Origin: Candidatus Peribacteria bacterium
GTDB taxonomy: Bacteria; Patescibacteriota; Gracilibacteria; UBA1369; UBA12463
Assembly: GCA_943355055.1 (NCBI GenBank)
Contig: CALREA010000011.1
Coordinates: 1 to 35,343 of the forward strand
Direction: 5' to 3'
DNA length: 35,343 bases
Shown here piece after piece: positions 26,500 to 33,154 of the stretch (position 1 is the first letter of the stretch; every line of letters begins with the position of its first letter). The position numbers and the translations under genes were made by a program. The notes below the pieces were generated by a model. The model searched no databases. It worked only from the letters and a program-made list of their open reading frames with translations, and was not told the DNA's origin.

Positions 26500-26505
26500 T
26501 ATAAT
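26500..26505 (+). promoter_or_regulatory. Extended -10 of the DnaQ-DinG gene
   Basis: TGCTATAAT carries a perfect hexamer and the TGn extension. It ends 39 nt before the ATG at 26545, so unlike many genes here this mRNA should have a real leader. No good -35 is seen. Confidence 0.55.
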
Positions 26506-26544
26506 GCCGCCCGATAGTTCTACAACTGGCTTCGTACCACACAC

Positions 26545-28983
26545 ATGTATATCGCGCTTGATCTCGAAACTACCGGCTTTGATCCGGTCTCTGACTATCC
26601 TATAGAGGTAGCAGCGATCAAGTTTGATGAACATGGCATTCACGAGCGTTATCAAACACTGGTGAACCCTGGTGTCCCTATCCCGCAGATCGTGTCGCAC
26701 ATCACCGGAATTCATGATGAAGATGTAGCAAGTGCACCCAAGCTAAGTGAGGTTTTTCAGCAAATCACCGAGTTCATCGGGGACCTTCCCATCGTCGGTC
26801 ACAACATCACCTTCGATACCAGCTTCCTCCGCAACAAAGGCTTCACTCTCGCCAACAACGTTGAATTCGACACACTTCCGTTGACGGCAATGTTATATCC
26901 AAAAATGCCATCCTACAGTCTCGAGACACTCTCAGCGGTTTTCGGAATAGCGGAAAAACAGGATCACCGAGCCATGAGTGACACGATCGCTTGCGCCACA
27001 CTCTTTCAGAAACTTTTGAAAAAAATTCGAACACTTAGTCCGGAAATATTACAAACTATTCACGCTATTTTTGGAGAAACAACGCCGCACTATGCGCAAC
27101 TCTTTCAGGGCGGTACAAAAAACGGAACATACATCGAAGAAAATCTCATCAGTAAGCCAAAAAAAGAATTTCAATCCAGCAGCAGGCAAGAGGAAATTCA
27201 GAAAGCTATCGGTGAAGCATTAGAAAAAAATGAAACGCTCCTCCTGGAAATCGGGATAGGAAACGGGAAATATGCTGCCATGGTCAGCGCTCTCATGCAG
27301 TATCACCAGACGCATAACAAAGAAAAAACCCTCATCACCCTCGCCACACCCGGACTACAAGAAAACCTCTTCCACAGCACATTTTCCGATAACAAAGATA
27401 TTATTCTTATCAAAGAAATGGGACGGTACTTATCTCCTGCCCGTTTGGAAAAAGAAATTCAAAAACAAAATAAATCATTTGAAGAGGCAGTATTTTTCTC
27501 AAAAATATATCTTTGGAGTACCTATACGGAGAAAGGAGAACAGGACGAACTTTGCCTCAATGGTGAGGAGTATCGGAAATGGGAAAGGATAAACGTAAAT
27601 CCATGGCACGGAAAAATTTCCGACGAACCCTACCTGCAAAAAGCCTATCAAGAACAAGACCAGGCGAAAATTCTCGTCTGTTATCACCGCGCTCTGGCAA
27701 AGGAAATTATCGCACCATCTAGCCATCTTTATGACATCAAAAATCTAATAGTTTGCGAAGCGGATCATTTTGAAAAACATATTTTCTCCGCGACATCACG
27801 CACATACTCCCTCGATGGATTGGAAGAAAAATACAAACTCAACGAAATGCTTCATGGTAGCGGAACATCCATCCTGTGGGAGAAAATACAATTTTTCTTT
27901 GGCATGCTCGGCCTGGTCTATCGCAAGTACACCGAACGCGATCTGGATATTCTTTTTATTCAAGACGCACACAAAAATACAAAAGAGTGGATGCAGATTA
28001 AAGAGCTCTATCAAACCATCACGAGCTATCTCACCGAGCACATGAGCGAACAACCGGATACCTACGGCGAACTTCTGGAAGAACTTACTATTCTCAAAAA
28101 TCTTTTTTCCGATACAAATGCTGACGCCAAACAGTCCATGGCGATGCTCGCGCAAAATCACAACGAAGAAATCCGCCTTCGATATATGCCGATTGAGACC
28201 ATGGAAACGGTATGGCAGATGCCATTTTTCAAGGATCAACAAACAAGAATCTTCCTCTCATCCACGATGCGCGTGGCAAAGTCATTTGATTATATCCGCG
28301 AGCGACTCTCGCTCCATGATGAAAAAATAAAAGAACTCGTGATAGGCCCACGTCCCGACCTAGTCGCCAACCTAAAAATTATCATCCCGGCACACCTCCC
28401 GGATCAGGAAAAATCCGACTACCCAATGCACGCCAACGCGCTGATGGGAAAAATTATCAAGGAAGCTCCAGGGAAAACAATCGCCATTTTCGGCTCAAAA
28501 CGCACACTCCATAACGCCTATTACGCCCTCGCGACAAACCTACAACGCAGCGACATCAACCTCCTCAGTCAAGATTTCAGCGGTGGTAAAGGTAAGATCG
28601 GAGAAAAGTACAAAGCCGATCCGCAGCACTCAGTCCTCTTTGGCACCTTCAACTTTTTCGAAAAAATCGACCTCAGCAAACTCCCCTGTGAGAATTTTAT
28701 ATTCCAAAAAATCCCATTTGATCCACCATCAGATCCACTCATCCAAATGCAAAATCAGCGCTACATGAACGCATTTACGCAGTACTCTCTCCCTGAAGCA
28801 ACTCTCCGCTTCCTCGGATTCCTCAATCAATTTCTCAAAAATCCTACACCCGCAACCGCGCAAAAAAATCTCTACATCTTCGACACCCGCATCCTCCACA
28901 AATCATGGGGAGATGTGCTAATCGACTCACTTCCTGAAGGAGTAACCGTTATGCGGGAGCTGCCTTCGTCGGCGTCGGCGTAA
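26545..28983 (+). CDS. dinG: DnaQ-type 3'-5' exonuclease fused to a degenerate DinG helicase
   Basis: This 812-aa protein opens with a DEDDh exonuclease: D6/E8 in LDLETTGF, D91 in HNITFD, and H141/D146 in HRAMSD. Residues from about 210 follow DinG order but the ATPase motifs have decayed. Walker A reads GIGNGKY (Tyr243 instead of Thr/Ser), the DEAH box reads CEADH (404-408), and motif VI lacks its arginines (LRFLGFLNQFLKN where QxxGRxIR is usual). The C-terminal FGTFNFFEKIDL and PFDPPSDPL blocks keep the DinG pattern. No four-cysteine iron-sulphur site is apparent. Staphylococcal DinG is a known precedent for an exonuclease with an inactive helicase. An active exonuclease with a structural helicase remnant is the likely state. 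Confidence 0.85.
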   Translation: MYIALDLETTGFDPVSDYPIEVAAIKFDEHGIHERYQTLVNPGVPIPQIVSHITGIHDEDVASAPKLSEVFQQITEFIGDLPIVGHNITFDTSFLRNKGFTLANNVEFDTLPLTAMLYPKMPSYSLETLSAVFGIAEKQDHRAMSDTIACATLFQKLLKKIRTLSPEILQTIHAIFGETTPHYAQLFQGGTKNGTYIEENLISKPKKEFQSSSRQEEIQKAIGEALEKNETLLLEIGIGNGKYAAMVSALMQYHQTHNKEKTLITLATPGLQENLFHSTFSDNKDIILIKEMGRYLSPARLEKEIQKQNKSFEEAVFFSKIYLWSTYTEKGEQDELCLNGEEYRKWERINVNPWHGKISDEPYLQKAYQEQDQAKILVCYHRALAKEIIAPSSHLYDIKNLIVCEADHFEKHIFSATSRTYSLDGLEEKYKLNEMLHGSGTSILWEKIQFFFGMLGLVYRKYTERDLDILFIQDAHKNTKEWMQIKELYQTITSYLTEHMSEQPDTYGELLEELTILKNLFSDTNADAKQSMAMLAQNHNEEIRLRYMPIETMETVWQMPFFKDQQTRIFLSSTMRVAKSFDYIRERLSLHDEKIKELVIGPRPDLVANLKIIIPAHLPDQEKSDYPMHANALMGKIIKEAPGKTIAIFGSKRTLHNAYYALATNLQRSDINLLSQDFSGGKGKIGEKYKADPQHSVLFGTFNFFEKIDLSKLPCENFIFQKIPFDPPSDPLIQMQNQRYMNAFTQYSLPEATLRFLGFLNQFLKNPTPATAQKNLYIFDTRILHKSWGDVLIDSLPEGVTVMRELPSSASA

Positions 28984-29010
28984 CGTTGACAAGAAATACT
29001 TCAACCATTT

Positions 29011-29065
29011 TGTCATATTTCGTTCATCTTTTTGTCAGGACAATGTCAGGATTTTGTTATTAGTA
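29011..29065 (+). promoter_or_regulatory. Five 11-bp phased TGTCA-type repeats (Pho-box-like array)
   Basis: Successive 11-mers from 29011 read TGTCATATTTC, GTTCATCTTTT, TGTCAGGACAA, TGTCAGGATTT and TGTTATTAGTA. Three have perfect TGTCA, and the others differ by one or two bases. The 11-bp period and TGTCA core are those of PhoB-type boxes. The array lies 18 bp before an extended -10 (29084-29089), where an activator that replaces the -35 would bind. Confidence 0.45.
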
Positions 29066-29083
29066 AGCCATAAAAAATAATGG

Positions 29084-29089
29084 TATGCT
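29084..29089 (+). promoter_or_regulatory. Extended -10 of the HNH-type gene
   Basis: TGGTATGCT fits an extended -10. It is 22 nt upstream of the ATG at 29112. The -35 match is poor, which fits the activator array upstream. Confidence 0.45.
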
Positions 29090-29111
29090 ATGAAAATCAA
29101 TAACTTACTTT

Positions 29112-29942
29112 ATGGTTCATAAAATTTTGAATATATCAGCCATACATCATCACGTATCAGATCCCGAGCAGTTGAGCGATCGCGAACTCCTGGAACTATG
29201 CCAGCACATGGGAAACATCGCGGTCAAATCTCGAAGGATGTTTATTGGTTTGTTGCCATTAGTCGCCCGTCGGAAGGTGTATGATGTGAAGAAATTTTCC
29301 TCGATCTTTCATTTTGCCTTGATGGTTGGCGGTGTGAGTTACGATGTAGTAGATGAGGTGTTGCGGCTCGATGCTCAGCTGATTAAATTACCGTTGCTGC
29401 GTCGTGCCTTGTATCGTGGAGAGATCGGCTGGTCCAAGATTCGGGCGGTTTTGTCGTTGGTCACGTCGGGGAATGAGACCCAGTGGTTAGGGCTGTTGAG
29501 AAGTCTTTCCAAGCCTGCCCTTGAGATCTATGTTCGGGATTATCGGCGACAGTGTATCAACGAACGTGTAACACTTTTTTCTAATCCACCTTCTTGCCTA
29601 TTAGAAAATAATAGTGCGCCATCATCTTTGCTCCCTAAAAATGATGAAAATAAAGCTGAAAATTTCCCCGGGGAAATTACTCGGTTAGAAAGTAAAGATG
29701 ATATAAGTCAACTCACCCGACTTTCTATTGTTCACCAGAGTGACAAAAATCAACAGCACTCATCCGAACAGCCATCCAGTTCCAAGCTCCAAGAACTCTC
29801 CATGCGCCGAGAAATATTTTCTTTTCCACTCAATTCCGCTTTGGCTGCACGACTTCGGCTTTATCGGCAAACAATGGAAAAACGGCTTAAGAGACTCATT
29901 ACCTGGGAGAATGTTTTGGAGGAACTGCTGAAAAAGGCTTGA
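29112..29942 (+). CDS. N-terminal domain of HNH-endonuclease-associated family, HNH domain absent
   Basis: The 276-aa protein resembles the helical N-terminal region that precedes HNH nuclease domains in many bacteria: LSDRELLELCQHM, a YDVKKFSSIFHFALMV segment, and RGEIGWSKIRAVLSLV. A low-complexity Ser/Asn/Glu linker (about 155-225) follows, then FPLNSALAARLRLYRQTMEK with ITWENVLEELLKKA, the piece that normally leads into the HNH. The protein stops there, so the nuclease is missing. The first 450 bp are G/T-rich on this strand, unlike neighbouring genes, suggesting a different origin. Function unknown; nuclease activity is unlikely. Confidence 0.65.
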   Translation: MVHKILNISAIHHHVSDPEQLSDRELLELCQHMGNIAVKSRRMFIGLLPLVARRKVYDVKKFSSIFHFALMVGGVSYDVVDEVLRLDAQLIKLPLLRRALYRGEIGWSKIRAVLSLVTSGNETQWLGLLRSLSKPALEIYVRDYRRQCINERVTLFSNPPSCLLENNSAPSSLLPKNDENKAENFPGEITRLESKDDISQLTRLSIVHQSDKNQQHSSEQPSSSKLQELSMRREIFSFPLNSALAARLRLYRQTMEKRLKRLITWENVLEELLKKA

Positions 29943-29966
29943 CTCTCGTAACCTATTTGTTACAAT
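29939..29966 (+). promoter_or_regulatory. Promoter of the YerC/TrpR-like gene
   Basis: TTGACT (29939-29944), a 16-bp spacer and TACAAT (29961-29966). The -35 overlaps the stop of the preceding gene. The expected start near 29973 falls on an inverted repeat, GTTTTA (29973-29978) and TAAAAC (29985-29990), which could be an operator. Confidence 0.6.
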
Positions 29967-30003
29967 AGCACTGTTTTAACGTACTAAAACAATAAAACAT
30001 ACT

Positions 30004-30285
30004 ATGGAAAAGGAATTATACACAACATCGATGAACGAGCTCTATGAAGCCATCTTGAAGCTCAAGAACAAAAATGAATGTCAAAAGTTCTTCCGTGACC
30101 TGTGTACGCTTTCCGAACTACAGACCATGTCCGAGCGCCTCCAAGTCGCAAAACAAATTCAAAAAGGAACACCATACCGAACCATCGCCGAAAAAACCGG
30201 CTCGAGTACGGCCACCATCACGCGCGTAGCCCATTGGCTCCATCATGGAGAAGGTGGCTACAAACTGGCGTTGCATCGCGTCTAA
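30004..30285 (+). CDS. YerC/YecD family TrpR-like DNA-binding protein
   Basis: This 93-aa protein has the Trp-repressor fold pattern: helices with LYEAILKLKNKNECQKFFRDL and LCTLSELQTMSERLQVAKQI, then the helix-turn-helix YRTIAEKTGSSTATITRVAHWL. YerC/YecD proteins are distinct from true TrpR and their ligand is unclear. It has its own promoter, a possible operator at its transcription start, and a terminator just downstream, so it is a single-gene unit that may regulate itself or its neighbours. Confidence 0.88.
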   Translation: MEKELYTTSMNELYEAILKLKNKNECQKFFRDLCTLSELQTMSERLQVAKQIQKGTPYRTIAEKTGSSTATITRVAHWLHHGEGGYKLALHRV

Positions 30286-30317
30286 ACGCGAATACATACA
30301 CCACAGAAACCATCTTT

Positions 30318-30350
30318 CCCGCATCGACCAACGATATCTGCGGGATTTTT
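30318..30350 (+). terminator. Intrinsic terminator after the YerC-like gene
   Basis: CCCGCA (30318-30323) pairs with TGCGGG (30339-30344) and is followed by ATTTTT and an AT-rich tail. It separates the regulator from the SLOG-radical SAM pair. Confidence 0.65.
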
Positions 30351-30362
30351 ATATATATATTT

Positions 30363-30368
30363 TACAAA
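30363..30368 (+). promoter_or_regulatory. Possible -10 for the SLOG-radical SAM operon, leaderless spacing
   Basis: TACAAA ends 8 nt before the ATG at 30377. It directly follows the terminator. The surrounding DNA is AT-rich and no -35 is clear, so this is tentative. Confidence 0.3.
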
Positions 30369-30376
30369 ACGTATCC

Positions 30377-31054
30377 ATGAAAACTACAGAAACATCATCA
30401 CCTGTTACGCAGGAAAATACAGCAACGGGACGACAGCTTCAAATTGGAGTTATGGGATCAGCCGCAGATCTGAAGTATGAAAATCTACAAAATCTGGCCG
30501 AAGAAATAGCTACAAACCTCAAATATGATAACCGAATTCAGGATTTGGCGGAAGAAACCGGCTACTGGATAGCAAAAAATGGAGCAACGCTCCTTTTTGG
30601 CGCAGAAAAAGACTATGACTCACTTTCTACAGCGGCATGTAGAGGCGCAAAAAGAGGCGGAGGCACAACTGTTGGAGTGACCTATGGGAAAGGATTAAAT
30701 GACACATACGAAAAAGAGAATGTGGACGTCATCATTGCATCAGCACAAGAGCGTGGTGGTGGCCGAGAAGCCGTTCTCGTAACAAGTTGCGACGGAGTTA
30801 TAGCCATCAGTGGTGGCTCAGGAACGCTGACAGAAATGGCTATAGCCTACCAGGCCAGCAGACCAATCGTAGCCCTTCAGGGCACAGGAGGCTGGAGTGA
30901 CAAACTGGCAGGACAGTATCTGGATGCCAGAAATCGCATCCTTGTTGAAGTTGCGAAAAGTCCCAAAGAAGCCGTTGAACTCATAATAGCTCGCGTGAGA
31001 GAAATGGCTCTATGGAAGTACTGCGATTATTCAAAAATACCAAATAAATTATAA
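30377..31054 (+). CDS. SLOG/LOG-like Rossmann-fold nucleotide-binding protein (TIGR00725-like)
   Basis: From ATG 30377 the protein has 225 aa. It has a Rossmann start (LQIGVMGSAA), a central GATLLFGAEKDYD, and the GGSGTLTE motif (146-153) that binds nucleotide phosphate in the SLOG superfamily. Related folds include LOG phosphoribohydrolases and DprA, and several SLOG proteins sense nucleotides. The ORF track's longer start at 30245 runs across the terminator and is rejected. It ends 4 nt before the radical SAM gene, so the two are probably translated together and may act together. Confidence 0.8.
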   Translation: MKTTETSSPVTQENTATGRQLQIGVMGSAADLKYENLQNLAEEIATNLKYDNRIQDLAEETGYWIAKNGATLLFGAEKDYDSLSTAACRGAKRGGGTTVGVTYGKGLNDTYEKENVDVIIASAQERGGGREAVLVTSCDGVIAISGGSGTLTEMAIAYQASRPIVALQGTGGWSDKLAGQYLDARNRILVEVAKSPKEAVELIIARVREMALWKYCDYSKIPNKL

Positions 31055-31058
31055 CACT

Positions 31059-32366
31059 ATGAAACGCTCAGAAACCCCCGCATCAACATCCGCAGCAGGC
31101 TGCTGCTTCGCCATCAATCCACCGGAAAATGTACCAAAGAACGAAAAGTACATTATGGTCTATCCATACAGCGACCCAGCAATTCCGTTTGAAATGCTTA
31201 CTCCGGAACAAATTACATTTTACTTCCACGTAACAAACAAGACGGGAAAGCCATCAACGCTACCCCTTCTCGGTGGTCCTCAGAAGCCAACATGTGCCGC
31301 CAACTGCTCCGGATGTTACTTCCAAACACTTCCCCCATATGAAATCGATCCGGAAACCGCGAAAAAAGTTGCAGCGGATTTCCGTGAACGAGGCTACGAT
31401 ATTGGGCTCATCACCGCAGATAGTTTCTCAGATATCGCCCTCAATGATATTTCGCAAGCGGGGTCGGCCTTCCGTTATGAAATAACAAAACAAAATGGAA
31501 ACGCCTGGACCAGTGGCAACCTCCTCTCTCGTGGCGGCTCATCGGACAGACTCGACAAGGGATGGGAGCTCGGCTATGGCATTATTACCATATCGCTCTA
31601 CAACACCGTGCTCGATCACCCTATGAAGGGTGTTCCGCGCACCGAACCCATTATCCGCACAATAAGTAACATCAAGGACTGGAACCGTACACGCTTCCCT
31701 AATGGCGGAGGCTACGACATTATCACCACGCAACTCATTAGCAGCAAGTCGTGTAATATCGAATCAATGAGAAAAGTGGCTCAATGGTGCCTGGAAAATG
31801 GGATCCGCGTCTGTAGATTCAACGCCTTCGCCAACTTCATGAACCAGGAAGAAATGCAGAAGTTCGAGCTCACCGCAGGAGACATTAAGCGATTTTGGAT
31901 ATCACTTGCACAACTCCAAGAAGAATTTCTCGACACCCCGCTGCAATTCGGAGTCAGTGAAGATATGTCGGCAACAGGAATAGAAAATTGCATTCCCTAC
32001 TTCAATCCGAAAGACGGCTGGGAGAAGTTCGACCCGGAAAATCCGTATTGGTGTCGAGCCGGATACCGGTTATTCTCGATCAATTCGATCACCGATGTCG
32101 TAAGTAGAAAAGCCAAACTGGCCATCACAGGATGCGTAGACAACTGGAGCAAGGCGCCAATCGGAGAAGTTCTTATAGACAGCGAAACAGGAAAATACTA
32201 TCCAACATTCAATGTCGAAGCCATAGAAATTCTACGTGCAGCCATCGTAAACAAAACCATCTCAACGTGCTGGGGCGGCGTAGGAAATCCAAACGGCAAA
32301 GAAGACACGAGAGGCATGATACCAAGCTCGGCAGATGAAAAAGATATTTTTGAAACAATAAAATAG
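31059..32366 (+). CDS. Radical SAM protein of unrecognised subfamily
   Basis: The 435-aa protein has the radical SAM cluster motif CxxxCxxC (Cys79, Cys83, Cys86 in CAANCSGC), which binds the 4Fe-4S cluster that cleaves SAM. The motif sits unusually far in, after about 78 residues that include YIMVYPYSDP and a Cys15-Cys16 pair. Further cysteines at 332, 359 and 404 could bind an auxiliary cluster, as in SPASM/twitch proteins. The family was not recognised and the substrate is unknown. The tight link to a nucleotide-binding SLOG protein hints at a nucleotide-related product. Confidence 0.8.
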   Translation: MKRSETPASTSAAGCCFAINPPENVPKNEKYIMVYPYSDPAIPFEMLTPEQITFYFHVTNKTGKPSTLPLLGGPQKPTCAANCSGCYFQTLPPYEIDPETAKKVAADFRERGYDIGLITADSFSDIALNDISQAGSAFRYEITKQNGNAWTSGNLLSRGGSSDRLDKGWELGYGIITISLYNTVLDHPMKGVPRTEPIIRTISNIKDWNRTRFPNGGGYDIITTQLISSKSCNIESMRKVAQWCLENGIRVCRFNAFANFMNQEEMQKFELTAGDIKRFWISLAQLQEEFLDTPLQFGVSEDMSATGIENCIPYFNPKDGWEKFDPENPYWCRAGYRLFSINSITDVVSRKAKLAITGCVDNWSKAPIGEVLIDSETGKYYPTFNVEAIEILRAAIVNKTISTCWGGVGNPNGKEDTRGMIPSSADEKDIFETIK

Positions 32367-32378
32367 CAGTTCAAAAAA

Positions 32379-32428
32379 AACCGGAGGTGGTGGTAAAAAA
32401 ATAACAATCCATCACCTCATCCGAAAAT
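32379..32428. terminator. Imperfect hairpin between convergent transcription units
   Basis: GGTGGTGG and CCATCACC pair over 8 bp with one G-U, extended by partial CGGA/TCCG pairing, with A-runs on the left and in the loop. It lies between the radical SAM gene and the minus-strand uvrB unit and could terminate both, weakly. Confidence 0.35.
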
Positions 32429-32543
32429 CATTCAAAAAAATCAGGAGTGACCCTTTTCAGAGCCACCCCGAGGCCGAAGCCATACATCAGCATTATAGCA
32501 AAAATCGAAAAAAACAATAGAAGACCTGAGGCACTAACGCTCA
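32428..32543 (-). CDS. Possible 38-aa single-pass membrane protein
   Basis: From a TTG at 32543 a frame of 38 codons encodes SVSASGLLLFFSIFAIMLMY followed by GFGLGVALKRVTPDFFE, a convincing transmembrane helix with a basic flank. It overlaps the end of the 206-aa gene by 10 nt, as in translationally coupled genes. The ORF track shows it only as the tail of a longer shadow frame (32428-32790). The rare start codon and small size keep confidence low. Confidence 0.35.
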
Positions 32544-33154
32544 AGAAATCTATCCCTAATCCATTTAGAAACAAAATAGGTTGTGGCAATGAGCTGATCT
32601 TTGTCTTGAGCTGTTGGCGCAATTTCAACGGCATTACGATGCCACATACGAATCTCTTCAATAATAGAGAAAACCCTACGTTTTGGATCGGAATATACTT
32701 CACAAAATATAGGGCCGCGGAGTACATGGGCAGCATAAGCACTTGGATATAATATTTTGCTCTCGGCATAGTCGAAAGGATGTAAATCAAGAGCCTGCAT
32801 AATCAATGGAGCTAGATGTCGCCGAACCCTGACAATGGACTCAAAATTACGCCTTTCATGTTCCTCAAACATCGCAAGTACCGTGCGCCCAAACCGCTCC
32901 GCAGGCTCATCAGAAACTCCATCACGTTGATTCGTGGCGATAAACCGATCCTCAGAAGGCATCAACATATCGTCATAAAATACCTGTTTCGCACATTCCA
33001 AAAGCACTTCTGCCATTTCTCGACGAACAATCAAATCATCCGTAAGTCCACGATCAGCCAACATATCCAAAGCGCGATTAGAATTTCTCCTAACCTTATC
33101 AGGGTCAAGAACCGCAACCAGATCACCTATTTCAGTCAACAATTGCGTACTCAT
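32534..33154 (-). CDS. Hypothetical protein coupled to uvrB
   Basis: This 206-aa protein is soluble and helical, with no recognised domain. Its ATG overlaps the uvrB stop as ATGA (33154-33151), so translation is probably coupled. Segments such as VRREMAEVLLECAKQVFYDD and RRVFSIIEEIRMWHRNAVEI were noted but point to no family. The position implies co-expression with excision repair; a role in it is not shown. Confidence 0.75.
   Translation of the reverse strand: MSTQLLTEIGDLVAVLDPDKVRRNSNRALDMLADRGLTDDLIVRREMAEVLLECAKQVFYDDMLMPSEDRFIATNQRDGVSDEPAERFGRTVLAMFEEHERRNFESIVRVRRHLAPLIMQALDLHPFDYAESKILYPSAYAAHVLRGPIFCEVYSDPKRRVFSIIEEIRMWHRNAVEIAPTAQDKDQLIATTYFVSKWIRDRFLER

Noticed and set aside
25321-26715. 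464-aa version of the hypothetical gene as in the ORF track
   Set aside because: A near-consensus promoter (TTGACA-17-TACAAT) lies within the extra 112 codons, and the shorter ATG follows it at a normal distance.
30245-30376. N-terminal extension of the SLOG protein
   Set aside because: It overlaps the preceding gene and crosses an intrinsic terminator, and the extra residues fit no domain.
32428-32790. 120-aa minus-strand ORF as a real gene
   Set aside because: Its 5' two thirds are a shadow of the 206-aa gene; only the last 38 codons look protein-like.
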